A stretch of DNA of 45,715 bases. Origin: Kitasatospora aureofaciens. Lineage in GTDB: Bacteria > Actinomycetota > Actinomycetes > Streptomycetales > Streptomycetaceae. The notes under the pieces were generated by a model. The model ran no database searches. It worked only from the letters and a program-made list of their open reading frames with translations, and had not been told where the DNA came from. The position numbers and the translations under genes are program-made. The DNA lies in contig NZ_JPRF03000049.1 in NCBI RefSeq assembly GCF_001188955.3, positions 1 through 45,715 on the forward strand. The letters run 5' to 3'. Positions within the stretch are counted from its first letter, which is position 1, and every line of letters starts with the position of its first letter. Positions 31,913-39,584 of the stretch are shown in pieces.

Positions 31913-31937
31913 CCCGACCCTTGGCACGGGGGTCGGG
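31913..31937. terminator. Hairpin between convergent FAH and TetR genes
   Basis: CCCGACCC (31913-31920) pairs with GGGTCGGG (31930-31937) around a 9-base loop, in the 77-base gap between two convergent genes. A direct repeat gccgtcagc follows it. Confidence 0.6.
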
Positions 31938-31963
31938 AAGGCCGTCAGCACGCGGGGAAGCCG

Positions 31964-32722
31964 TCAGCGCGCCTCCAGCACCGCCCGCAGCCGCTCGGCC
32001 CGGTCCGCGCGCGGCCCCTCCAGCGCGAGCAGTGCCGCCAGCACCTCCGCCGTCTGCGGATCGTGCAGCGCCGTCGCGGCCGCCATCGCCGTGAACTGGT
32101 CCACCAGCCAGTCGCGCAGCCCGTCCACCGGCAGCGTGCGCCCCTCGTCCAGCCAGCTGAGCGAGGCTCCCTCGACCACCGCGATCCACGAGCGCACCAG
32201 CAGCGTCAGCCGCGGCCCGGCCTCCCGCACTCCCAGGTGCCGCAGGGTCCGCCTGAGCGCGGCCCGCCGGACGTCGTCCACGATCGCCGAGGTCCGGGCC
32301 GTCTCCACCACCGAACCGCCGCGCAGCAGCGCCGAGTAGCCCGCGTCGTGCTCGGCCACGAAGGCGAAGTAGCCGTCCAGCACGGCCGCCAGCTGTTCTG
32401 ACGGCGTCCCGGTCAGCGGTACGGCGAACCGGCTGGTCAGCTCGTCGGCCGCGGTGCGCAGCGCGGCCTCGTACAACTGCTGCTTGCCGCCGGCGAAGTA
32501 ACGGTAGACCAGGGGGCGGGAGGCGCCGGCGGCCTCGGCGACGTCGTCCAGGCCGACCTCCTCGGGCGGCCGGGAGGCGAACAGCTCCAGGGCGACCGCG
32601 ATCAGCTGCTCGCGCCGCTGTTCGACGGGCAGCCGCCGGTAGCCGGAACGGCGCGGGCGCTGTGCGGGGGCCGGGTCGGTCGCCGTGGTCGGGTCGGTTG
32701 CCGTGGTGGGGCGGGCTTCCAT
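31964..32722 (-). CDS. TetR-family transcriptional regulator
   Basis: Ligand-responsive repressor of 252 residues. The helix-turn-helix domain (about 30-80) reads RREQLIAVALELFASRPP then VGLDDVAEAAGASRPLVYRYF, the standard TetR pattern; the C-terminal part is an all-helical ligand pocket. The N-terminus has a small TTATDP tandem repeat that is probably disordered. It is divergent from the DUF885 peptidase gene (188 bases) and convergent with the FAH gene, so either could be its target. No clear palindromic operator was found in the divergent gap. Confidence 0.9.
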   Translation of the reverse strand: MEARPTTATDPTTATDPAPAQRPRRSGYRRLPVEQRREQLIAVALELFASRPPEEVGLDDVAEAAGASRPLVYRYFAGGKQQLYEAALRTAADELTSRFAVPLTGTPSEQLAAVLDGYFAFVAEHDAGYSALLRGGSVVETARTSAIVDDVRRAALRRTLRHLGVREAGPRLTLLVRSWIAVVEGASLSWLDEGRTLPVDGLRDWLVDQFTAMAAATALHDPQTAEVLAALLALEGPRADRAERLRAVLEAR

Positions 32723-32909
32723 GGAGCCTCAGCGTAATGGGCGTCGGGCCGATCGGGACCTGTCGGGCGGCGGATCCTTCCGAACGGGCGTTTGTGCCGC
32801 CGCGTAGCTGCGACCGCACCGCTCACCGGCCGTCAGACCGCGGACCGCGGCAGGTCAACGGTCGGCGCCGGGGGCTTGCAATCGCCCCCGGCAACGCGAT
32901 GATGTCCGG

Positions 32910-34616
32910 ATGGCTGAAGAACTGATCAACTCCGGCAGCGACACCCCCCGCCGCATCGCCGACGGCTACGTCCAGGCCCTGGCCGACCTCGACCCGCTGA
33001 CCGCGGTCTACCTCGGCCTCAACCCGGAGGACGACCGGCTGCCCGACCTGTCCCCGGCCGGGTCCGAGGCGATCGCCGACCTCGCCCGCCGCACCCTGGC
33101 CCGGCTGGACGAGGCCGAACGGGCCGGCGCCGCCGGGGACGAGGCCGAGCGCCGCTGCGCCCGGCTGCTGCGCGAGCGGCTGACCGCCGAACTCGCCGTC
33201 CACGACGCGGGAGAGGACTACCGCGCGGTGCGCAACCTGGGGTCCCCGGTGCACAACACCCGCGAGGCCTTCACCCTGATGGCCACCGCCACCGAGGAGG
33301 ACTGGCAGTTGATCGGCCGTCGGCTGGCCCGGTTCCCGCTGGCGCTGGAGCAGTACCGGCAGACCCTGGCCGAGGGCGTCGAGCGCGGTCTGCTGTCCGG
33401 CCCGCGCCAGGTGGAGACGGTGGTCGGCCAGTTCGGCGAGTGGCTGGCGGGGGACACCCCCGGCGGATGGTTCGGCGAGTTCGTCCAGGGCGCCCCGGAG
33501 GGCGTGCGCGCCGAGCTGTCCGGGCACGCGGTGGCCGCCGCCGAGGCGCTGGCCGCGCTGCGCGACTGGATGCGCGACGTGTACGGCCCGGCCGCGGCCG
33601 GCACCCCCGACACCGTCGGGCGGGAGCGCTACGGCCGCTGGGTGCGCTACTGGACGGGTGCCGACCTGGACCTTGACGAGGCGTACGCGTGGGCCTGGAG
33701 CGAGTTCCACGACCTGTACGCGCAGATGGAGGCCGAGGCCGAGAAGGTCCGCCCGGGCGTCGGTCCGATGGCGGCGATGAAGTGGCTGGAGTCGGACGGC
33801 CCGGCGATCGAGGGCGCCGAGGCGGCCCGGGAGTACCTCCAGGGCCTGATGGACCAGGCCGTCCGGGACCTCCAGGGCACCCACTTCGACCTGGCCGAGC
33901 CGGTCACCCGGGTCGAGTCGCGGCTCGCCCCGCCCGGCAGCGCCGCCGCGCCGTACTACACCCAGCCCTCGCTGGACTTCAGTCGCCCGGGCCGGACCTG
34001 GCTGCCGGTGCTCGGCGAGGAGCGCTTCCCGGTCTGGGACCTGGTCTCGACCTGGTACCACGAGGGCGTCCCGGGCCACCACCTCCAGCTCGCGCAGTGG
34101 GTGTACGTCGCCGACGAGCTGTCCACCTACCAGGTCAGCCTGGGCGGGGTGAGCGCCAACATGGAGGGGTGGGCGCTGTACGCCGAGCGCCTGATGGACG
34201 AGCTCGGCTACCTCACCGACCCCGGCCACCGCCTGGGCTTCCTCAACGCCCAGATGATGCGGGCGCTGCGGGTCATCGTCGACATCGGCATGCACGTCGG
34301 CCTGGACTTCCCGGCGGACTCCCCGTACCGGCCGGGCGAGCCGGTGACCCCGGAGCACGCGCGGGACTTTTTCGGCCGCTACTGCGGTCTGTCCGCCGAC
34401 TTCCTGGACAGCGAGCTGGTCCGCTACCTGGGCATGCCCGGCCAGGCGATCGGCTACAAGCTGGGCGAGCGCGCCTGGCTGCGCGGCCGGGCGGCGGCGC
34501 GGGCGGCGCACGAGGCGCGCGGCGAGGAGTTCGACGCCAAGGCCTGGCACATGGCGGCGCTCTCGCAGGGTTCGCTGGGGCTGGACGACCTGGTCGCGGA
34601 GTTGTCGGCGCTCTGA
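32910..34616 (+). CDS. DUF885-family metallopeptidase-like protein
   Basis: Cytoplasmic protein of 568 residues in the DUF885 family, distantly related to zinc peptidases. The signature WYHEGVPGHHLQLA near residue 390 has the HExxxGHH arrangement expected for metal binding, followed by NMEGWALYAERLMDELGY, another family hallmark with the glutamate ligand. The rest is mostly alpha-helical. No signal peptide is visible. ATG 32910 has no strong ribosome site. Peptidase activity is inferred from family motifs; the natural substrate is unknown. A strong terminator follows. Confidence 0.88.
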   Translation: MAEELINSGSDTPRRIADGYVQALADLDPLTAVYLGLNPEDDRLPDLSPAGSEAIADLARRTLARLDEAERAGAAGDEAERRCARLLRERLTAELAVHDAGEDYRAVRNLGSPVHNTREAFTLMATATEEDWQLIGRRLARFPLALEQYRQTLAEGVERGLLSGPRQVETVVGQFGEWLAGDTPGGWFGEFVQGAPEGVRAELSGHAVAAAEALAALRDWMRDVYGPAAAGTPDTVGRERYGRWVRYWTGADLDLDEAYAWAWSEFHDLYAQMEAEAEKVRPGVGPMAAMKWLESDGPAIEGAEAAREYLQGLMDQAVRDLQGTHFDLAEPVTRVESRLAPPGSAAAPYYTQPSLDFSRPGRTWLPVLGEERFPVWDLVSTWYHEGVPGHHLQLAQWVYVADELSTYQVSLGGVSANMEGWALYAERLMDELGYLTDPGHRLGFLNAQMMRALRVIVDIGMHVGLDFPADSPYRPGEPVTPEHARDFFGRYCGLSADFLDSELVRYLGMPGQAIGYKLGERAWLRGRAAARAAHEARGEEFDAKAWHMAALSQGSLGLDDLVAELSAL

Positions 34617-34632
34617 CCGGCGGTCGGTTGCG

Positions 34633-34678
34633 GGACCAGGGCTCCGCGACTCGGTGGTGAGTCCCGGAGTCCTGGTCC
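34633..34678 (+). terminator. Terminator after the DUF885 gene
   Basis: A 20-bp stem with one G-U pair and one mismatch: GGACCAGGGCTCCGCGACTC (34633-34652) pairs with 34659-34678 around a 6-base loop, 17 bases past the stop codon. Confidence 0.75.
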
Positions 34679-34765
34679 TCTTGTCCGCTAGGGGCTGTTC
34701 GGCGCGGCCCGCGCGGAGGCGGGAAGGGGGCGGCCCCGGCCTGACCGACGGCGAGCGACTGAAAG

Positions 34766-34785
34766 TTTGCAGCAAGCTCTTGCAG
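34766..34785 (+). promoter_or_regulatory. CTTGCAG-type repeat upstream of the PfkB kinase gene
   Basis: TTTGCAG-CAAGCT-CTTGCAG is a direct repeat of seven bases with a six-base spacer, and also contains the inverted repeat GCAAG-CT-CTTGC. From memory, direct CTTGCAG repeats are operators for the LacI-type regulator Reg1/MalR of streptomycete sugar genes, so this may be a catabolite operator. It lies 60-79 bases before the kinase start. Confidence 0.5.
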
Positions 34786-34844
34786 TCAACCTCCGGCCCC
34801 TGCTTGACTCCTGGCCACCGTCCAGCGATCAAGGAGGCGCCGTC

Positions 34845-35762
34845 GTGCGGCAGTCCGAGTCAGTGGAGTTCGACCTGCTCGTGGTGGGCGGTGTGGGCGT
34901 GGACACCGTCGTCCGGGTCGAGCGGCTGGAGATCCCGCCCGGCGACTCCCGGTTCGTCGAGCCGGTGCGCGACTACGTCGGCCACACCGGCTACGGCGTC
35001 GCCCTCGGCGCCCACCGCCTCGGTCTGCGCACCGCCCTCCTGGACTTCCTCGGCAACGACCCGCAGGGGGACCTCGTCCGCGCCGCCCACCGTCGTGACG
35101 GCCTGCACTTCGCACACGTGACCAGTCCGTACGGGACCCCCCGCGGGGTCAACCTGGTGGACGCGGCCGGCCGCCGGTTCTCCTTCTTCGACGGCCGCCA
35201 CCCCGCCGACCTGCGGCTGCCGCGCGAGTTCCACCTCCCGTACGTCGAGCGCAGCCGGCACGTCCACCTGTCCATCACCGGCGTCAACCGGGACATGTAC
35301 GCCGACCTCCACCGGCTCGGCCGCACCACCTCCACCGACCTGCACGACTGGGACGGCGAGAACCCCCACCACCGCGACTACGCGCTCGGCTCCGACCTGG
35401 TGTTCCTCTCGGTGGCCGGCTGCCGCGGCCGGCACGAGCAGGTGATGCGCGCGATCCTCGCCGAGGGCCGGGCCGCCGTGGTGGTCGCCACCGCGGGCGC
35501 CGAGGGCTGCCACCTGCTCACCCGCGAGGACGGTGTGCTGCGCCACCTGCCCGCCGTCGACCCGGGCCGCCCGGTTGTGGACAGCAACGGCGCCGGGGAC
35601 GCCTTCGTCACCGGATTCCTGTACGCCTGGTTCCGCGGCCACCCGCCGCTGGACTGCGCCCGGGCCGGTTCGGCCGCCGGGGCGTTCGCCTGCACCGCCG
35701 CCGGGACGCACACCTCCTTCGTCGAGGCGTCCGTTCTGGATAGGCTCCTGGGGCATCTCTGA
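34845..35762 (+). CDS. PfkB-family carbohydrate kinase
   Basis: Ribokinase-like sugar or nucleoside kinase of 305 residues. The N-terminal VVGGVGVDTVVRVERLEIPPGD and GHTGYGVALGAHRLGL follow the PfkB pattern (GG in place of GG-N-A is altered to TGYGVA), and signature 2 is DSNGAGDAFVTGFLYAW near 250 with the catalytic Asp in GAGD. GTG 34845 has AAGGAGG at 34831-34837; an upstream in-frame ATG at 34767 lies inside the putative operator and was rejected. It stands alone, without a transporter beside it. The phosphate acceptor sugar is not known. Confidence 0.88.
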   Translation: MRQSESVEFDLLVVGGVGVDTVVRVERLEIPPGDSRFVEPVRDYVGHTGYGVALGAHRLGLRTALLDFLGNDPQGDLVRAAHRRDGLHFAHVTSPYGTPRGVNLVDAAGRRFSFFDGRHPADLRLPREFHLPYVERSRHVHLSITGVNRDMYADLHRLGRTTSTDLHDWDGENPHHRDYALGSDLVFLSVAGCRGRHEQVMRAILAEGRAAVVVATAGAEGCHLLTREDGVLRHLPAVDPGRPVVDSNGAGDAFVTGFLYAWFRGHPPLDCARAGSAAGAFACTAAGTHTSFVEASVLDRLLGHL

Positions 35763-35924
35763 CGATTCGCGCCCGGCGGGAACTGTCGGACCCGCCTCTC
35801 GGTACGTCTGACCCGGTGACCTTTTCTCATCGAGCTCCAAGCCTGCGGTAACGACGTTTCCAGGCTGAGGCGTCATAGTCATTGACCTAACGAGACGCCA
35901 TCGACCACGGCAGGAGACACGGGC

Positions 35925-36917
35925 ATGGGTCAGCACCGCCGACGGGGTTCGCGCCGCCACCGCCTGCTGGCCCCTTCGCTGTTCACCGCGCTGTCCGCGG
36001 TCGTGGTGGCCACGGTCGTGGCGGGCACGCACGGGTTCGACCTGTCGGACGCCACCGCCGCCGGGAAGGAGGCCCGCAGCCCCCGGGCGGTCGCGGTCGC
36101 CCCGGCGACCTCCCCGGCCGCCACCACGGCGGCGCCCGCCTCGCCGGCCCCGGCCGCGGACACCACCCCGAGCCGCACCCCGACCCCGGCCCCGAGCGCC
36201 ACGCCGACCCCCACCGACAGCCCCTCGTCCACCGCCCCGGCCACCCCCGACGCGCACAGCGTCGTCCTGGGTGCGACCGGCCCCGCCCCCGCCGACAACC
36301 GGGAAACCGCCACCGTCGGTGCCCTGTTCAGCGGTTCGGTCGCGCCCGGCAACCACTTCTGCACCGCCAGCGTGCTGCACAGCGCCACCGGCAACCTGCT
36401 GCTGACCGCCGCGCACTGCCTCACCAGCACCGACGGCGTGACCTTCGCCCCCGGCTACCGGGACGGCTCCGCCCCGTACGGCACCTGGCGGGTGACGGCG
36501 ATCCACACCGCGTCCGGCTGGTCCGAGAAGGGCGACGTGGACGAGGACTTCGCGATCCTGGAGACCGCCCCCAGCAACGGCCGCAAGGTCGAGGACGTGG
36601 TCGGCGGCAACAAGCTGGGCACCGACGAGCCCTTCGGCGCCACCGTCCGGCTCTACGGCTACCCGGCCGACGCCGAGGTGCCCAACCTCTGCACCAACAC
36701 CACGGCCCAGCAGAGCGCGTACCAGCGCGTCATCCAGTGCCCGTCGTACCCGAGCGGCACCAGCGGCGGCCCGTGGATCAACACCGCCACCGGTGACGTG
36801 GTCGGCGCCATCGGCGGCTACCAGCAGGGCGGCGACACCGACGACACCTCGTACAGCGCCTACTTCGACCACACCGTCGCCGAGCTCTACGACCAGGCCG
36901 AGGCCGCCGCCTCCTGA
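35925..36917 (+). CDS. Secreted trypsin-like serine protease
   Basis: Exported S1-fold serine protease of 330 residues. A twin-Arg-rich N-terminus (RRRGSRRHR) and a hydrophobic segment (about 15-33) act as signal or anchor, followed by a Pro/Thr/Ala/Ser-rich linker (about 50-110) and a catalytic domain. The triad is complete: His164 in TAAHC, Asp208 in DEDFAIL and Ser280 in SGTSGGPW. Extra Cys residues at CTAS/AAHC and NLCTN/IQCPS suggest two disulfides. GGAG precedes ATG 35925. It could process extracellular proteins or be a surface stress protease. Monocistronic, ended by the hairpin just downstream. Confidence 0.9.
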   Translation: MGQHRRRGSRRHRLLAPSLFTALSAVVVATVVAGTHGFDLSDATAAGKEARSPRAVAVAPATSPAATTAAPASPAPAADTTPSRTPTPAPSATPTPTDSPSSTAPATPDAHSVVLGATGPAPADNRETATVGALFSGSVAPGNHFCTASVLHSATGNLLLTAAHCLTSTDGVTFAPGYRDGSAPYGTWRVTAIHTASGWSEKGDVDEDFAILETAPSNGRKVEDVVGGNKLGTDEPFGATVRLYGYPADAEVPNLCTNTTAQQSAYQRVIQCPSYPSGTSGGPWINTATGDVVGAIGGYQQGGDTDDTSYSAYFDHTVAELYDQAEAAAS

Positions 36918-36923
36918 ACCGCC

Positions 36924-36952
36924 CGGACCCCGCTCTCCCCGAGCGGGGTCCG
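36924..36952 (+). terminator. Terminator after the protease gene
   Basis: CGGACCCCGCTC (36924-36935) pairs perfectly with GAGCGGGGTCCG (36941-36952) around a 5-base loop, seven bases beyond the stop codon. Confidence 0.75.
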
Positions 36953-37009
36953 CCGAACCGGGCCCGGACCGCGCCCGGACGGAGCCCGAAGCACGCCCGG
37001 ACATGACGA

Positions 37010-37048
37010 AGGCCCAGATCCGTGGATCAACTCCACTGATCTGGGCCT
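37010..37048 (-). terminator. Terminator of the tRNA-Arg transcript
   Basis: AGGCCCAGATC-c-GTGGA (37010-37026) pairs with TCCAC-t-GATCTGGGCCT (37032-37048), a 16-bp stem with one mismatch and a 5-base loop. It begins 20 bases downstream of the tRNA on the minus strand. Confidence 0.75.
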
Positions 37049-37068
37049 CAGTTGCACTTCCTGCGAAG

Positions 37069-37140
37069 TGCCCCCGGTAGGATTCGAACCTACGCACCCG
37101 CCTCCGGAGGGCGGTGCTCTATCCCCTGAGCTACGGGGGC
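37069..37140 (-). tRNA. tRNA-Arg (anticodon CCG)
   Basis: Cloverleaf is clear on the minus strand: acceptor GCCCCCG/CGGGGGC, D-arm GCTC-AGGGGATA-GAGC, anticodon arm CCGCC-CTCCGGA-GGCGG giving anticodon CCG, variable GTGC, T-arm GTAGG-TTCGAAT-CCTAC and discriminator A. It is 72 bases; CCA is not encoded. It reads CGG codons, which are frequent in this genome. The gene for its charging enzyme, argS, lies 0.7 kb away on the other strand. Confidence 0.95.
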
Positions 37141-37300
37141 CTACTGGCCTGCCGGCCGCCTGCGGCGTTCCGACGTGATGAACACTACCAGGCTTCCCGG
37201 GCGGTCCGTGCACGGGTTTCCGGAAAGATCGTCGGGTCGGCCCCCGGTGGCCCGGCGGGCGGAAGTGCCCAAAGGCCGGACGGGGCGGCGGGGCCGCCGA

Positions 37301-37306
37301 TACCCT
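37301..37306 (+). promoter_or_regulatory. -10 of a leaderless receiver-protein transcript
   Basis: TACCCT (TAnnnT) is followed by seven bases and then the GTG start at 37314, the spacing expected when the start codon is the first transcribed codon. GTGAGG in between is too close to be an effective ribosome site for that GTG. Confidence 0.5.
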
Positions 37307-37313
37307 CGGTGAG

Positions 37314-37742
37314 GTGTCGGGAGTGTCCGGGCGGGTCCTCGTGGTGGACGACAGCGAGGTGATCCGCCAGCTGATCAGGGTCAACCTGGAGCTCGAAGGC
37401 TTCGAGGTGGTGACCGCCGCCGACGGCGCCGAGTGCCTGGAGGTCATCCGCCGGGTGAAGCCCGACGTGGTGACGCTGGACGTGGTGATGCCGCGGCTGG
37501 ACGGCCTGCGGACGGCGGCCCGGCTGCGCGCGACCCCGGACACCAGTGGACTGCCGATCGCGATCGTGAGCGCCTGCACCCCGGCGGACCTCGACCTGGG
37601 GGAGGCGGTCGGTGTGGACGGTTACCTCGGCAAGCCCTTCGACCCCGCCGACCTGGTGGCCCTGGTCCGGCGCCTGATGCGCGCGGAGGAACGGCCCGCC
37701 GGGTTTCGCCCTGAGCGAACAGAGCGCACGGATCGCGGCTGA
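37314..37742 (+). CDS. Stand-alone CheY-like response regulator
   Basis: Single receiver domain of 142 residues with no output domain. Visible landmarks are the acidic pair VVDDSE, the phospho-acceptor Asp in VVTLDVVMPRLDG near residue 55, the conserved Ser in IVSACTPADL and Lys in GKPFDPADL; about 20 charged residues follow. It must act through a protein partner. No kinase is adjacent. It ends 94 bases before argS; the two may be independent, as both show leaderless promoter patterns. GTG 37314 was chosen because of the -10 at 37301. Confidence 0.87.
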   Translation: MSGVSGRVLVVDDSEVIRQLIRVNLELEGFEVVTAADGAECLEVIRRVKPDVVTLDVVMPRLDGLRTAARLRATPDTSGLPIAIVSACTPADLDLGEAVGVDGYLGKPFDPADLVALVRRLMRAEERPAGFRPERTERTDRG

Positions 37743-37823
37743 CATCCCTGGGCAGGCGGCGCCGGGGCCCCTCCGGGCGTCTCAACCGGCAAACCGGGTG
37801 GCGGGCGGGCACCCCGTCTCGCC

Positions 37824-37829
37824 TACGCT
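37824..37829 (+). promoter_or_regulatory. -10 of a leaderless argS transcript
   Basis: TACGCT (TAnnnT) ends seven bases before GTG 37837, and there is no ribosome site between. This is the typical leaderless arrangement. No good -35 is visible. Confidence 0.55.
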
Positions 37830-37836
37830 TGGCGTC

Positions 37837-39492
37837 GTGACCCCCGCAGACCTTTCCCAGGCAATCCAGGCCGCAGTGAGTTCCGCCGTCGAGGCGGGCG
37901 AGCTGGCCGTCGCCGTGCCCGAGCACGTGACGGTCGAGCGGCCCAAGAACCGGGACCACGGCGACTACGCGACGAACGTGGCCCTCCAGCTCGCCAAGGC
38001 GGCCGGCAAGCCGCCGCGAGCCGTTGCCGAGGTCCTGGCCGAGCGCCTGCGAGGGATCACCGGCGTCTCCGAGGTCGACATCGCCGGTCCGGGCTTCCTG
38101 AACATCACCCTGGACACCGCCACCGCCGGTGCGCTCGCCCGCACCATCGTCGAGGCGGGCGAGGCGTACGGCCGCAACGAGGCCCTCAAGGGCCTGCGCA
38201 TCAACCTGGAGTTCGTCTCCGCCAACCCGACCGGCCCGATCCACATCGGCGGCGTCCGCTGGGCCGCCGTCGGCGACTCGCTGGCGCGCGTGCTGCGGGC
38301 CTCCGGCGCCGACGTCACCACCGAGTACTACCTCAACGACGCCGGCGTGCAGATCACCAAGTTCGCCGCCTCCCTCCAGGCCGCCGCGAACGGCCGCGAG
38401 GTGCCCGAGGGCGGTTACGTCGGCGAGTACATCGTCGACATCGCCAAGACGCTCACCGACGCGATCCCGGGCGTGCTCGACCTGTCCGAGGCCGAGCAGC
38501 TGGAGGTCTTCCGCACCGAGGGCCTCAAGCTCATGGTCGCCGAGATCAAGCGCTCCATGGACGAGTTCGGCACCCACTTCGACGTGTGGTTCTCGGAGAG
38601 GACGCTGCACGACTCCGGCGCCGTCGAGAAGGCCATCGACCGGCTGCGCGAGCAGGGCCACGTCTTCGAGCAGGACGGCGCGGTCTTCCTGCGCACCACC
38701 GACTTCGGCGACGACAAGGACCGCGTCCTGATCAAGGCCGACGGCGACAAGACCTACTTCGCCGCCGACGCCGCGTACTACCTGTCCAAGCGGGACCGCG
38801 GCGCCGAGGTCGCGCTCTACATGCTGGGCGCGGACCACCACGGCTACGTCAACCGCCTCAAGGCCATCGCGGCCTGCGCGGGCGACGACTTGAACCGCAA
38901 CATCGAGGTGAAGATCGGCCAGTTCGTGAAGATGCTTCGCGACGGCGAAGAGGTCCGCATGTCCAAGCGGGCCGGCAACATCATCACGATCGACGACGTG
39001 GTCGAGTGGATCGGCGTCGACGCCGCCCGCTACACCCTGGCGCGTTCCTCCACGGACTCGACGATCACGCTGGACATCAACATCCTGACCAGCCAGACCA
39101 ACGAGAACCGCGTCTTCTACGTCCAGTACGCGCACGCCCGGATGTCCTCGCTCCAGCGCAAGGCCGTCGACATGGGCATCACGCGCTCGGCGGACTTCAA
39201 ACCGGAGCTGCTGAGCACGGAGTGGGAGACCGACCTGCTCGGTCAGCTCGGTGAGTTCCCGCGCGTCATCGCCGCCGCCGGCGAGCTGCGCGAGCCGCAC
39301 CGGGTCGCCCGCTACCTGGAGGACCTGGCCGGCGCGTACCACCGCTTCTGGGACAACTGCCCGGTCCTGCCCAAGGGCGACGACGAGGTCACGGACCTCA
39401 CGCACGCCCGTCTCTGGCTGGTCGAGGCGACGCGCACCGTGCTCGCCAACGGCCTGACGCTGCTGGGCGTCTCGACGCCCGAGCGGATGTAG
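37837..39492 (+). CDS. argS: Arginyl-tRNA synthetase
   Basis: Class I aminoacyl-tRNA synthetase of 551 residues that charges tRNA-Arg. The N-terminal Add-1 domain (about 1-110) precedes the catalytic core with LEFVSANPTGPIHIGG (HIGH motif) near 130, YLNDAGVQ, a DHHGYVNRL motif near 335 and RMSKRAGN (KMSKS-like) near 373; the C-terminal helical anticodon-binding domain includes QYAHARMSSLQRKA. Length and order are standard. GTG 37837 is preceded by a leaderless-type -10. It lies close to a tRNA-Arg gene and heads the aspartate-pathway block. Confidence 0.96.
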   Translation: MTPADLSQAIQAAVSSAVEAGELAVAVPEHVTVERPKNRDHGDYATNVALQLAKAAGKPPRAVAEVLAERLRGITGVSEVDIAGPGFLNITLDTATAGALARTIVEAGEAYGRNEALKGLRINLEFVSANPTGPIHIGGVRWAAVGDSLARVLRASGADVTTEYYLNDAGVQITKFAASLQAAANGREVPEGGYVGEYIVDIAKTLTDAIPGVLDLSEAEQLEVFRTEGLKLMVAEIKRSMDEFGTHFDVWFSERTLHDSGAVEKAIDRLREQGHVFEQDGAVFLRTTDFGDDKDRVLIKADGDKTYFAADAAYYLSKRDRGAEVALYMLGADHHGYVNRLKAIAACAGDDLNRNIEVKIGQFVKMLRDGEEVRMSKRAGNIITIDDVVEWIGVDAARYTLARSSTDSTITLDINILTSQTNENRVFYVQYAHARMSSLQRKAVDMGITRSADFKPELLSTEWETDLLGQLGEFPRVIAAAGELREPHRVARYLEDLAGAYHRFWDNCPVLPKGDDEVTDLTHARLWLVEATRTVLANGLTLLGVSTPERM

Positions 39493-39516
39493 ACACCACC
39501 CCCAAGCGCACAGCGG

Positions 39517-39553
39517 GGGGCGGCTGACGGTCAACGGGGACCGTCGCCGCCCC
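39517..39553 (+). terminator. Hairpin between argS and lysA
   Basis: GGGGCGGC-t-GACGGT (39517-39531) pairs with ACCGTC-GCCGCCCC (39540-39553), a 14-bp stem with one bulged T and an 8-base loop. It begins 25 bases after argS and ends 31 before lysA, so it may end argS transcription or limit read-through into lysA. Confidence 0.6.
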
Positions 39554-39584
39554 TCGCCATAGGTCTCGAAGGACTGGCACAACG

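Noticed and set aside
35779..35810. SigE-type promoter (GGAACT ... CGTCTG) before the protease gene
   Set aside because: Spacing of 20 bases between the elements is too long for the usual ECF consensus; chance similarity is likely.
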